IMG/VR virus record: IMGVR_UViG_3300028610_002108
Location: 1-29,418 of that record
DNA: 29,418 bases
Source of the DNA: a virus
Reading direction: 5' to 3' (one strand)
How positions within the stretch are numbered: the first letter of the stretch is position 1; every line of letters starts with the position of its first letter. The notes under the pieces are model-generated. The model was not told the origin of the DNA. It was given only the letters and a program-made list of their open reading frames with translations, and made no database searches. Both the position numbers and the translations under genes were made by a program. Positions 20,743-28,141 of the stretch are shown one piece after another.

Positions 20743-21090
20743 ATGAGGCTGAACGAGTATCAGGAAATGGCCAAGACTACGGCCAATAGGACAGCCAGTC
20801 CAGGAGGGAGCTACAATCTGGCTCTATTGAATTGGTCTTTGGGCTTGGGAGGGGAGTCTGGGGAGTTTCAGAACCTGGTCAAGAAGATGATCTTCCACAG
20901 GCATCCAGTATCTGGAGAGAAGCTTGCTGGTGAGCTGGGGGATATCCTTTGGTACCTAGCCCTAGCCGCAGATACCCTGGGCTATACACTGGAGGACGTA
21001 GCCAAAATGAACCTGGCCAAGTTATCCCATCGCTATCCTGAGGGGTTCAGTGTAGAGAAGTCCGAAAACAGAGACAAAGAGGGGGGATAG
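20743..21090 (+). CDS. MazG-like nucleotide pyrophosphohydrolase (115 aa)
   Basis: The frame opens earlier, but the ATG at 20743 follows GAAAGGACGG and the primase stop. The N-terminus has LNEYQEMAKTT. LGLGGESGEFQNLVKK supplies the ExxE half of the metal site and ELGDILWYLALAADTLG supplies the ExxD half. HRYPEGF near the end is characteristic of phage MazG-like proteins. It would hydrolyse NTPs or dNTPs to monophosphates, or lower alarmone levels, during infection. Confidence 0.88.
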   Translation: MRLNEYQEMAKTTANRTASPGGSYNLALLNWSLGLGGESGEFQNLVKKMIFHRHPVSGEKLAGELGDILWYLALAADTLGYTLEDVAKMNLAKLSHRYPEGFSVEKSENRDKEGG

Positions 21091-21705
21091 ATGCCATTCA
21101 TAAAGGTTGACTTTAATGGAATAAAACCCAAGTTCACGCGTCCAGACCTACTACAGCACCCTAGCATCCCCAAGTACCTAGCGGGGGTGAACCCCAGGAG
21201 GATTATGGGGCGGGAATGGTGGGACGCCCACCGACGAGTTGTCTATGAAAGGAATAACTATCATTGCTTTGCCTGTGGAATCTCTGCTGCTGAGGCGCCT
21301 ATCCATCAATGGCTAGAGGCCCATGAGTGCTATGATTATATGTGGGAGGAGAAGATACTCAGGTACAGGGAGACCGTGGCCCTTTGCTATAGATGTCATA
21401 ACTTCATCCATAGTGGCAGACTGTACAATGTTTACCTAGATGGTAAGGTCACTACGGAAGAGCTACTGAGTGTGCTCCTTCACGGGTTTAAGGTACTTCA
21501 TAAGGCAAGGCTAGTACCCAGTCAAAAAGCCGTAGAAGTTGCCAAGGTAGCTAGGGGGGCTCCTGCAGACTATCTTATATACCATGGTATCCAAGCAAGC
21601 GACGACTCCGTATGGCATGCAGTAGGCTTATTAGATATGGGATGGGTCCTGGCTTTTCAGGACAAGAGGTACAATTTCCTTGGAAAGGAGATAGTAGATG
21701 AATGA
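21091..21705 (+). CDS. HNH-type zinc protein, putative endonuclease (204 aa)
   Basis: The ATG at 21091 directly follows the previous stop, behind AGAGGGGGG. Cys59-x2-Cys62 and Cys99-x2-Cys102 form the structural zinc site. His78 (LEAHECYDY) and the CHNFIH segment (His103, His107) lie where HNH catalytic residues do. The C-terminal 90 residues are helical. Similar proteins are common in phages, often near mazG. Whether it cuts DNA freely, processes forks or targets unmodified host DNA is unknown. It overlaps QueC by 8 bases. Confidence 0.72.
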   Translation: MPFIKVDFNGIKPKFTRPDLLQHPSIPKYLAGVNPRRIMGREWWDAHRRVVYERNNYHCFACGISAAEAPIHQWLEAHECYDYMWEEKILRYRETVALCYRCHNFIHSGRLYNVYLDGKVTTEELLSVLLHGFKVLHKARLVPSQKAVEVAKVARGAPADYLIYHGIQASDDSVWHAVGLLDMGWVLAFQDKRYNFLGKEIVDE

Positions 21706-22420
21706 CGCCGTAGTTTTACTCAGTGGGGGAATGGACTCCACGACAGCCCTATATTGGGCAATCAAGCAGAAGCATATAAGGGTGGCAGCCACTGTCCACT
21801 TCACCTATGGTCAGTTAGGCAGTGAATGGGAATTCGCTGCTGCTGGGCAAGTTAATGTCCGTGCCAGCGATAAGGCAGGATATCCTATTCCTTTGCACCA
21901 CATCATCCTACCCATGAAGCAGTACAGTCTTTTACAATGGGAGAATGCGGACCTGTCCCCTGGACGAAAGGATAGTCATGGTAAACCCTCTACCTTTGTC
22001 CCTGGGAGAAACCTCATACAGCTCGCTATGGTCCTACCTATTGCCTATACCTGCGATGCTGGTCTCATTGTAGGAGGGTGGAACCAGATAGACGTGGACT
22101 ACCCGGACTGCAGGAGGGGGTTCTTAGAGAGTGCCGCTATTACTCTTGGCTTGGCCCTTGAGGAGCCAATAGATATCGTCTATCCCCTCATAGACATGGC
22201 CAAGAAGGAGATCGTTGCTCTCGGCACGCGCCTGGAGGTACCATGGAGCCTTACCCGTAGTTGCTACAGTTCGGATAAGGCCCCTTGTGGAGTGTGCGAC
22301 TCTTGCCTATTGAGGGTAGCAGCCTTTCACCAGAATGGGATGACCGACCCTGCGTATCGTACATTGGAGGGGTGGATCAGTGCCAAAGCCACTGCCTTTG
22401 AGCAGGATTATCTTTCATGA
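21698..22420 (+). CDS. queC: QueC, 7-cyano-7-deazaguanine (preQ0) synthase (240 aa)
   Basis: It uses ATP and ammonia to turn 7-carboxy-7-deazaguanine into preQ0. The PP-loop SGGMDSTT is at residues 9-16. The zinc site is Cys189, Cys197, Cys200 and Cys203 (CGVCDSC). The length is typical, and no amidotransferase (Gat) domain is fused as in phages making archaeosine-type DNA. It is separated from queD/queE/folE by about 7 kb of replication genes but completes the same pathway. Confidence 0.94.
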   Translation: MNDAVVLLSGGMDSTTALYWAIKQKHIRVAATVHFTYGQLGSEWEFAAAGQVNVRASDKAGYPIPLHHIILPMKQYSLLQWENADLSPGRKDSHGKPSTFVPGRNLIQLAMVLPIAYTCDAGLIVGGWNQIDVDYPDCRRGFLESAAITLGLALEEPIDIVYPLIDMAKKEIVALGTRLEVPWSLTRSCYSSDKAPCGVCDSCLLRVAAFHQNGMTDPAYRTLEGWISAKATAFEQDYLS

Positions 22421-22444
22421 AGCGGGGGAGTGGGGGGACTTCCC

Positions 22445-22463
22445 ATCAATCAATCAATCAATC
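22445..22463. repeat. ATCA tetranucleotide repeat
   Basis: Four ATCA units plus ATC lie in the 65-base gap before the AGGAGG site of the next gene. It is the third simple-repeat leader in the window (with 2951 and 5151). A longer frame through it from 22417 is open, but the GTG at 22486 has the far better ribosome binding site. Confidence 0.7.
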
Positions 22464-22485
22464 TATTTATGTACAGGAGGTACAA

Positions 22486-23223
22486 GTGAGCAAGTTATTT
22501 GAAGAAGAGCAAGGGGTGTTGGATGCCCTACTCGCAGAATGGTATGAAGAGATTAAGTCCTTCACCCAGAGTGCAGATGGCATCTTCTCTGCGAAAGGCA
22601 AGATGTATGACCGGACAAGCCCTGTATGGGAGCGCATCCGTTTTCCCCATGGCTTTGTCCAGGAACTACGCAAGAAGACTGACCGCGTAGACCAATTGCT
22701 GGAGGGGTATGAGACTGGCGAGGTTACATGGGATGACGTCTTAGAGGAACTGGGGGACATCCTTAACTACTCTAGGATGTTTGGGGCCTTGATTAGCATG
22801 TATCTATACCGTAAAGACGAGCCCACCCCCATTCGCCTGCCCCCTGATGGGGAGATCTACGCTGGCAAGACGGGCGTAACTGGCGTCGTCAGCCAGCCTA
22901 CTATGCCTACCGACGTGGAGCTGGCAGGCCATCCATACCTTTACCAGACGGGTGTAACTGGCCCTGCCCACCAGCCTATCAATGCAGTGGCGATAGAGCT
23001 GCAAAAGGCCCAGGAGGCAGTGATGCTAGAAGACCTGGAGCAGAAGCTTGCTGCTGCCTGCAAGACGAACGTGGCAGACCTGATAGGCCAAGCAGAACGC
23101 CAGCCCAGAGACTGCCTGACGGACTGGGCAGGGGCAGCCAAGGAATCAGATACGGTGAATCCAGCCAAAGAGTATGTAGACGGCGACTGGGTTGGTACCC
23201 GTGAAAAGGAGAAAGAATCATGA
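22486..23223 (+). CDS. Nmad1 (DUF1599)/MazG-like nucleotide-metabolism protein (245 aa), GTG start
   Basis: The GTG at 22486 follows a perfect AGGAGG with 5-base spacing. Residues about 20-110 carry the pattern K..MYD....W..., FVQELRKKTDRVDQLL, then VLEELGDILNYSRMFGALI, which resembles DUF1599/Nmad1 and MazG-type all-helical NTP pyrophosphatases. The tail from residue 110 is repetitive (two TGVTG...QP units, about residues 130 and 155) and then helical and charged. It lies between QueC and DpdA, so it may condition the nucleotide pool for the modified DNA. The family assignment is by eye. Confidence 0.6.
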   Translation: MSKLFEEEQGVLDALLAEWYEEIKSFTQSADGIFSAKGKMYDRTSPVWERIRFPHGFVQELRKKTDRVDQLLEGYETGEVTWDDVLEELGDILNYSRMFGALISMYLYRKDEPTPIRLPPDGEIYAGKTGVTGVVSQPTMPTDVELAGHPYLYQTGVTGPAHQPINAVAIELQKAQEAVMLEDLEQKLAAACKTNVADLIGQAERQPRDCLTDWAGAAKESDTVNPAKEYVDGDWVGTREKEKES

Positions 23224-24020
23224 CCACCTTTGTTCCCGTTATGCCTTTGACGTTGATGCCCTTTTTGTCTATGGGCGACCTGCACTTCTGTCAAGCTCAT
23301 CTGTTTGAGGGCCTAGAAGGGGCAGATAGAGCCACAATAGATAGATGGGCAAAAACCCGTGCAAACCATGCAAGCCGTATTATCCTAGACAATGGGGCCT
23401 ATGAACTGGGGGAAGCAGACGTGTCGGCTACCATTCGTGTGGCCAAGCAACTGAAGCCCTATGAGGTAGTCTGCCCCGACGCCTACCAGGATAAGGACAA
23501 GACCTTGAAGCTTTTCCATGCTCATGCCCAGCCTCTGGCCACCATGGCAGAGAGGGTTATGATAGTTCCTCATGGAAGGAGCGTAGTGGACTGGGTGGAC
23601 TGCTTGGACACGATGCTGTCTTCGGACACGCTCCTTCATGTCCCCAACATTACTATTGGTGTCCCCAAGGTCTTGGACTCCCAAGTGGGAGGACGATCTG
23701 CTGCCCTGGCCTGGATAGAGGATAAGGTAGACCTCCAAGACATTCACGTTCATCTCTTGGGGATGTGGCGATGGATAAGCACTCCCGCCCAACTGATTTC
23801 TTCTTTTCCATGGATACGGTCATTCGATTCGACCTGGCCCTATGCTTGCGCGATAGCTGCTGAGTATGCTACTGCCAACACTAACAAGCATATCATCCAA
23901 GATTGGAACCCAGGATACCTGCCTGCAGAAACCATAAGACTGGCAGAGATCAACATCGCTATATGCCATAAGACGGTCCATATGGCCTATGCAGAAGGAA
24001 AGGAAATGGGTCATGGCTAA
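23220..24020 (+). CDS. dpdA: DpdA-like DNA 7-deazaguanine transglycosylase (266 aa)
   Basis: It belongs to the tRNA-guanine transglycosylase fold and in phages exchanges guanine in DNA for preQ0-type bases. Motifs in order: LDNGAYELGE (Asp57), VVCPDAYQD (Asp87), IGVPKV (147-151), HVHLLG (178-181) and SFDSTWPY (Asp203). The zinc cysteine cluster of tRNA enzymes is not seen, consistent with the short phage DNA-acting versions. It starts in an ATGA overlap behind AAAAGGAGAAAG. It directly precedes and overlaps the polymerase gene, suggesting modification is coordinated with synthesis. Confidence 0.82.
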   Translation: MTTFVPVMPLTLMPFLSMGDLHFCQAHLFEGLEGADRATIDRWAKTRANHASRIILDNGAYELGEADVSATIRVAKQLKPYEVVCPDAYQDKDKTLKLFHAHAQPLATMAERVMIVPHGRSVVDWVDCLDTMLSSDTLLHVPNITIGVPKVLDSQVGGRSAALAWIEDKVDLQDIHVHLLGMWRWISTPAQLISSFPWIRSFDSTWPYACAIAAEYATANTNKHIIQDWNPGYLPAETIRLAEINIAICHKTVHMAYAEGKEMGHG

Positions 24021-26562
24021 GAGGAAGAAGAAGGTTACAGTCACTGAAACGCTGACCCTTATGGAGCACGACCTGGTGCCAGAAGATAAGATCACTGGGA
24101 GCGCACGGAGGGCAGCCGCAGAAAAGACTGCTATGATCAGTGCAATGATAGGGAACGACTGGCAGTCCATGTGCCTTCATTGCCCCCTACTCTACAGGCC
24201 ATTGGTTCTAGGCCATGGCACACTGCCAGATTCTAGCGTGTGTAGGGGGGTTGTGGTGGGTGAGGCCCCAGGCAGGAACGAAGCCAAGGAGGGCAAGCCG
24301 TTCATAGGGGACTCTGGGAAGCTGCTCAAGGCTATGATGGAGGGGTTCACCTCTATCGACCCAAGGACTCTTTATCTTACTAACACGGCCCTATGCCACC
24401 CACCATCGAACAAGATACCTTGGAAGGCTGCCCAGTGCTGCCGGTCAAGACTGCTCCACGAGCTAGAACCTTATCTCAACGAGCCTGGCATCCCTATAAT
24501 GGCTGCAGGAGCCATAGCAGCCAAGGCCCTCACGGGAATCATGCAAGGCAGCCTACGGGGAACCTGGCACCATGACGGTCGGATAGTTTGTACATGGCAT
24601 CCAGCCTACATCCTACGGACGGGCCTACACTTTAGTGAGTTGGTGCACGACTTGCAGAAGCTTGCTCATGGACGTCCAAGGGATAACCTGGAGGTGAGCT
24701 ATGATATCCCCACTACCCCTGAAGACCTGGACAGGTGGATAGACTTTCTTATCGAGCACTACTCTGGAGAGACAGTATGCTACGACTTGGAAACGGACCA
24801 GTTAGTCTACTGGGAGCACCGTATTCTTTGTATGGGGTTTGCCTATGAAGCAGATAGGGCATTCGTTATCCCTGCAGAACTGATCTATGAAGAGACCACC
24901 AAGGATAGCCTCAACCGGCTGTTCGCCAGTAGCGTACTCTTCATGGGGCACAACATCAAGTTCGATATCAGGTTCTTACGGCAACAACTAGGCGTCATGG
25001 CCAGAGCCGAAGACGACTCCTTGGTAGCGCACTACGTCCTGGATGAGACCATGTACCACGGACTCAAGCCCTTGCTAACCAACTACTTGGACATTGGAGA
25101 CTATGAAGGGGAACTGGTCCAGAAGTACCTAAAGACCAAGAATAGCATGTACAGCGAGATACCGCCAGAGCCCCTGATGAAGTATAATGCCCTGGACGTA
25201 TGCTATAACTTACGGCTATGGTATATCCTCAAAGGAGAACTGGAAGAGGAAGACCTATTTGAGATGCCCTATCGCTATCCCTTGATGGCTGCCCTACCTC
25301 ATATGGTAGACATGGAACTCTATGGCTTATTCTGCGATGAAGACCTACTGACAGAGCTCTCTGAACGGATGGGGGAGGGGGCAGTAAAGCTGCAAGCCCA
25401 GCTAGAAAAGATGGCAGGGAGGCAGTTCAATCCCAACTCCTGGGTCCAGGTCCAGAGGATCATGTATATGCATTTCGAGCTACCCATAGTAACTGGCAGG
25501 AAATTTAAGAGGATGTCCACTTGCGCTGAGGCCAGGCTACTTATCAGGCAGAAGCTAGCTGTCTTGGGACGTCAGGATTCGATAGCCTATAAATGGCTAG
25601 AACTATTCGACCAGCTCAAGAGCCTGCTCAAGCTAAAAAGTAGCTATATCGACAATTTATTCTACAGGAAGAGGACAAGGACTAGGATGATTGACCCCCA
25701 GGGGAAGATACATCCCGACTGCTTGCTCTATGGTACAGAGACTGGAAGGGTATCCTTCCGCGATCCGGCCATCCAGACTATCCCCCGTCCTGGTACGGGC
25801 AGTGCCTTGGGGGATACCTTTGGGGCTCATATCCGAGGGGCCTATTGCACCTCTCCAGAGGGATGGTCCATCATGGAGGTGGATATCAGCCAGGCAGAGA
25901 TGAGAGTAGCCTGTGCCCTGTCTGGAGATCCCTACCTACAGAAGATCTATGCAGATAATCGGGACCTCCACTCTGAAGTGGCCATCTCGATGTACGGGCC
26001 GGACTATACCAAAGACCAGCGCAACAACTGCAAGAAGTTCAACTTCGCGTTTCTCTATGGAGGTACGGAACACTCCTTTGCTATGGAGACGGGGATGAGT
26101 CTGGAGCTGTCTAGGCAGTTCGTTAGGGACTACAAGGAACTGATGGCGGTACTCTGCGCATGGAGAGAGGTGCAACTGGCCTTCCTCAGAGAGCATGGGT
26201 ATGTAGAGACGGTAACCAAGAGACGCAGAAGGTTCCCACTACTCACGAACGATAACCTGGATGAGGCCAGAAAGGCCGCCCTCAATATGCCAGTACAAGG
26301 GGCCGCGTCGGATGTGACCCTTATGACCTTTATCAGTACTTGTGACTGGCTAAAGACTACGGGTATCGACTATGCCAGAGTAGTAGCTACCATCCACGAC
26401 TCGGTACTCTTGGAGGTACGCAACGACAAGATTGAGGAGGTCGGCAGGAGGGTGCAAAGTATCATGAAGACCACTGGAGAGAAGTGGTTCCCTCAAGTAC
26501 CTTGGAAAGTCGACATAGACATCGGTCCCGATTGGGGCCACCTGGAGGCATATGATGGATAA
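24013..26562 (+). CDS. Uracil-DNA glycosylase (family 4-like) fused to DNA polymerase I with 3'-5' exonuclease (849 aa)
   Basis: The ATG at 24013 follows GGAAAGGAAA. Residues about 45-215 form an iron-sulfur UDG: Cys54 and Cys57 (CLHC), GEAPG with Glu84, TNTALCHPP, a later Cys-Cys, and HPAYILR (His196). Next the exonuclease motifs: DLE (Asp258, Glu260), GHNIKFD (Asp318) and YNALD (Asp395). The family A polymerase has motif A DISQAEMR (Asp624), motif B R670...K674...Y682 (RNNCKKFNFAFLYG) and motif C HDS (Asp796), where HDE is usual. SPO1-type phages are also said to carry UDG-like polymerase ends. The fusion may read or exclude uracil while copying modified DNA. Confidence 0.9.
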   Translation: MAKRKKKVTVTETLTLMEHDLVPEDKITGSARRAAAEKTAMISAMIGNDWQSMCLHCPLLYRPLVLGHGTLPDSSVCRGVVVGEAPGRNEAKEGKPFIGDSGKLLKAMMEGFTSIDPRTLYLTNTALCHPPSNKIPWKAAQCCRSRLLHELEPYLNEPGIPIMAAGAIAAKALTGIMQGSLRGTWHHDGRIVCTWHPAYILRTGLHFSELVHDLQKLAHGRPRDNLEVSYDIPTTPEDLDRWIDFLIEHYSGETVCYDLETDQLVYWEHRILCMGFAYEADRAFVIPAELIYEETTKDSLNRLFASSVLFMGHNIKFDIRFLRQQLGVMARAEDDSLVAHYVLDETMYHGLKPLLTNYLDIGDYEGELVQKYLKTKNSMYSEIPPEPLMKYNALDVCYNLRLWYILKGELEEEDLFEMPYRYPLMAALPHMVDMELYGLFCDEDLLTELSERMGEGAVKLQAQLEKMAGRQFNPNSWVQVQRIMYMHFELPIVTGRKFKRMSTCAEARLLIRQKLAVLGRQDSIAYKWLELFDQLKSLLKLKSSYIDNLFYRKRTRTRMIDPQGKIHPDCLLYGTETGRVSFRDPAIQTIPRPGTGSALGDTFGAHIRGAYCTSPEGWSIMEVDISQAEMRVACALSGDPYLQKIYADNRDLHSEVAISMYGPDYTKDQRNNCKKFNFAFLYGGTEHSFAMETGMSLELSRQFVRDYKELMAVLCAWREVQLAFLREHGYVETVTKRRRRFPLLTNDNLDEARKAALNMPVQGAASDVTLMTFISTCDWLKTTGIDYARVVATIHDSVLLEVRNDKIEEVGRRVQSIMKTTGEKWFPQVPWKVDIDIGPDWGHLEAYDG

Positions 26563-26953
26563 AGGCAAGACCATAAAGGACGAAGCCATTGCCCTGGTCA
26601 TCAGTAAGGGATATTGGCGAACCGTCAGGATGGGAAATACCCGACAAGGGTGCATGAAGGTAGAGATCTGCACTACAGACCACCAGGCCCTGCTCCGAGT
26701 ACAGCAGACCTTTGGCGGCAAGATCAAGAAGCAAGACTCTATCTGGAGATACTTCTGTGGGAAGTCCGTAGACATGGCCCACATCGCCGTCAACCTGGCC
26801 CCGTATGCCAGGGCCCTTGCCATAGAGATGCACCGTTACTGCGTGGCCCGTGGAGAAAAGAGATACCTGTATGTACAGGCGTTGAGAGAGAAGTACGGTT
26901 CGAACTCGATAAAAATCTCCAAGTACACCACTACAGAAGAAAAAGGAGAATGA
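26555..26953 (+). CDS. LAGLIDADG-like protein, probably degenerate (132 aa)
   Basis: The ATG at 26555 is 6 bases after GGAGG, better than the ATG at 26552. TTDHQALLRVQQTFGGKIKKQ..IWRYF and a following helix match the second half of a LAGLIDADG homing-endonuclease domain. The region where LAGLIDADG should stand reads roughly IALVISKG, without the acidic residues, so it is likely inactive as a nuclease or repurposed. It overlaps the polymerase end by 8 bases. A free-standing homing enzyme remnant or a DNA-binding protein are the options. Confidence 0.55.
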   Translation: MDKGKTIKDEAIALVISKGYWRTVRMGNTRQGCMKVEICTTDHQALLRVQQTFGGKIKKQDSIWRYFCGKSVDMAHIAVNLAPYARALAIEMHRYCVARGEKRYLYVQALREKYGSNSIKISKYTTTEEKGE

Positions 26954-26954
26954 C

Positions 26955-27071
26955 ATGACTGCAGCATATCTTGGATTGGCCCTCTTCCTTATAGGAGTGG
27001 CCCTAGTTGTTGTAGGTGTCATCGTTGCCTCTGGAATTGGTAAAGGCAACGGTGGCTTGAATCTGAAGTAG
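26955..27071 (+). CDS. Single-pass membrane peptide (38 aa)
   Basis: The ATG at 26955 follows AAAAGGAGA one base after the previous stop, and TAG is at 27069-27071. Residues 4-26 are strongly hydrophobic with Gly and Val, then a GKGNGG tail. It is one transmembrane helix of unknown role, starting a run of tiny membrane proteins. Confidence 0.55.
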   Translation: MTAAYLGLALFLIGVALVVVGVIVASGIGKGNGGLNLK

Positions 27072-27086
27072 GAAGGAAGTATTAAG

Positions 27087-27302
27087 ATGGACTGGCTGAA
27101 AAGGTCTACTGAGTACGAATCCACCTATGATGGTTACTGGGCAGATAAAGGAGACTGGTACTGGTTCTGTCGTCTGCTCGAAGAGGTAACTGAGCTACTT
27201 GGCGTGCTTCTGGACTTGCACCAGGGCCCAATCGGACATGAGTTGGCCCAGATAGCCAGTATTGCACGGAACTGGATTCGACTCAAGGCTAGAAGGAGAT
27301 AG
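27087..27302 (+). CDS. Small MazG-like protein (71 aa)
   Basis: The ATG at 27087 follows GGAAGGAAG. FCRLLEEVTELLGVLLD and GHELAQIASIARNW resemble the paired acidic helices of MazG-like folds (EExxE and the second helix), but the second acidic pair is incomplete and the protein is very short, so activity is uncertain. The end is basic. It would be the third such protein here. Confidence 0.5.
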   Translation: MDWLKRSTEYESTYDGYWADKGDWYWFCRLLEEVTELLGVLLDLHQGPIGHELAQIASIARNWIRLKARRR

Positions 27303-27306
27303 TAAG

Positions 27307-27462
27307 ATGGATGACTCCGTTGCCTATGGATGTGGATTCATAGCGGGGATTATAGAAGGAACGGTGGCAACCGCACTCCTGCATCCACTGGGATGCCTAG
27401 TCCCCCTTATCCTATGTGGAATACTGACTATGATAGTCTTTGCAACCAGAGGTGGGGGATAG
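27307..27462 (+). CDS. Small two-segment membrane protein (51 aa)
   Basis: The frame is open upstream, but the ATG at 27307 follows AAGGAGAT and the previous stop. Hydrophobic segments at about residues 8-24 and 28-46, Gly-rich with Cys residues, suggest a hairpin in the membrane. Function unknown. Confidence 0.55.
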   Translation: MDDSVAYGCGFIAGIIEGTVATALLHPLGCLVPLILCGILTMIVFATRGGG

Positions 27463-27474
27463 AAAGGAGTAGAG

Positions 27475-27615
27475 ATGCTATACAGCCTTATCGAGACCGC
27501 TCAAGCAGCAGCCCCTGGCGAAATGTGCGTCCAGGCCGTGATCGGCATGATCGTCATCGGGGTTATTATTTTTATAGCCGTCACGTTCCTCAAGAACCTG
27601 AAGCTACTTGGCTAG
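27475..27615 (+). CDS. Small single-pass membrane protein (46 aa)
   Basis: The ATG at 27475 follows AAAGGAG. A polar Ala-rich N-terminus precedes a transmembrane helix at about residues 19-38 and a basic end (KNLKLLG). It resembles small membrane or coat-like phage peptides in layout only; no family is assigned. A strong hairpin follows. Confidence 0.55.
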   Translation: MLYSLIETAQAAAPGEMCVQAVIGMIVIGVIIFIAVTFLKNLKLLG

Positions 27616-27621
27616 TTCACA

Positions 27622-27661
27622 GGAACTGCACACGCTCCTATAATCGGGGCGTGTGCGTTCC
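27622..27661 (+). other. Strong intergenic hairpin
   Basis: GGAAC-T-GCACACGC (27622-27635) pairs with GCGTGTGCGTTCC (27649-27661): 13 base pairs with a single bulged T and a 13-base loop. No T-run follows, so it may protect the upstream mRNA, slow polymerase or regulate the gene at 27680. Confidence 0.6.
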
Positions 27662-27679
27662 AGTAGAAAAGAGAATTGA

Positions 27680-27967
27680 ATGATGGAGGACAACTTTGAG
27701 TGGATGGATCACCATCTACGGTTCGACAGGGTAAGGGGTAAGGATAGGAAGATACTTCCAGAGGTAAGGCAAGAGGTGTTGGACTACTTGAATGCCCATA
27801 ATCTGTCAAGGATATGCGTATTGGACGACTCCTCTACAGAGGTAGATGGATGGTTCTTTTTCAGGTTCCTGCACCAGGACGGAACGTACCACTGTAGGGG
27901 CCATCGTTGCGCGATCCTGCAAGTAAGGGGTGCTTATCACCCCATTATGCGTCCTAGTGGGAGTTGA
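27680..27967 (+). CDS. Hypothetical protein (95 aa)
   Basis: Adjacent ATGs at 27680 and 27683 follow a weak AAAAGAGA site. The N-terminus is acidic with aromatic residues, the middle is helical and basic, and residues 44-85 look strand-rich (ICVLDDSS, GWFFFRFL, TYHCRGHRCAILQV) with two Cys and His residues that could bind a metal. No family is recognised. Confidence 0.6.
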   Translation: MMEDNFEWMDHHLRFDRVRGKDRKILPEVRQEVLDYLNAHNLSRICVLDDSSTEVDGWFFFRFLHQDGTYHCRGHRCAILQVRGAYHPIMRPSGS

Positions 27968-27968
27968 G

Positions 27969-28070
27969 ATGCTCTGGGTACGCAATATCCTTTGGTTGGT
28001 CCTGTGGTCGCTACTAGCGTGGCAGACTGCGGATAATTCTGAATGGTATATAGAAATGGAGGCAGAATGA
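27969..28070 (+). CDS. Tiny Trp-rich membrane peptide (33 aa)
   Basis: The ATG at 27969 lies 1 base after the previous stop. Residues 1-18 are rich in Trp and Leu and hydrophobic, and the C-terminus is acidic. The stop overlaps the next ATG (ATGA). No clear ribosome binding site, so coupling from the upstream gene is likely. Confidence 0.4.
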   Translation: MLWVRNILWLVLWSLLAWQTADNSEWYIEMEAE

Positions 28071-28141
28071 AGAAGGCAGCGTTTATTGGATTGGCCATAG
28101 TTACACTCTTGGCCTTGTTATGGATTGGGGGCTTTGCATGA
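28067..28141 (+). CDS. Tiny membrane peptide (24 aa), related to the start of the gene at 28313
   Basis: The ATG at 28067 is in an ATGA overlap behind ATGGAGG. MKK is followed by one hydrophobic helix. The 18-base stretch TTATTGGATTGGCCATAG (28083-28100) is identical to 28329-28346 in the next large gene, and the N-termini align (MKKx3-IGLAI). It looks like a duplicated or leftover membrane anchor. Its stop overlaps the following ATG. Confidence 0.45.
   Translation: MKKAAFIGLAIVTLLALLWIGGFA

Noticed and set aside
21698-22420. Gat-QueC fusion making archaeosine-type DNA
   Set aside because: The protein has only the length and motifs of plain QueC, with no amidotransferase domain.
26880-26930. 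tRNA-like GGTTCGAA segment
   Set aside because: It is inside a coding frame, and no acceptor, D-arm or anticodon stem could be built around it. No tRNA was found elsewhere by eye.
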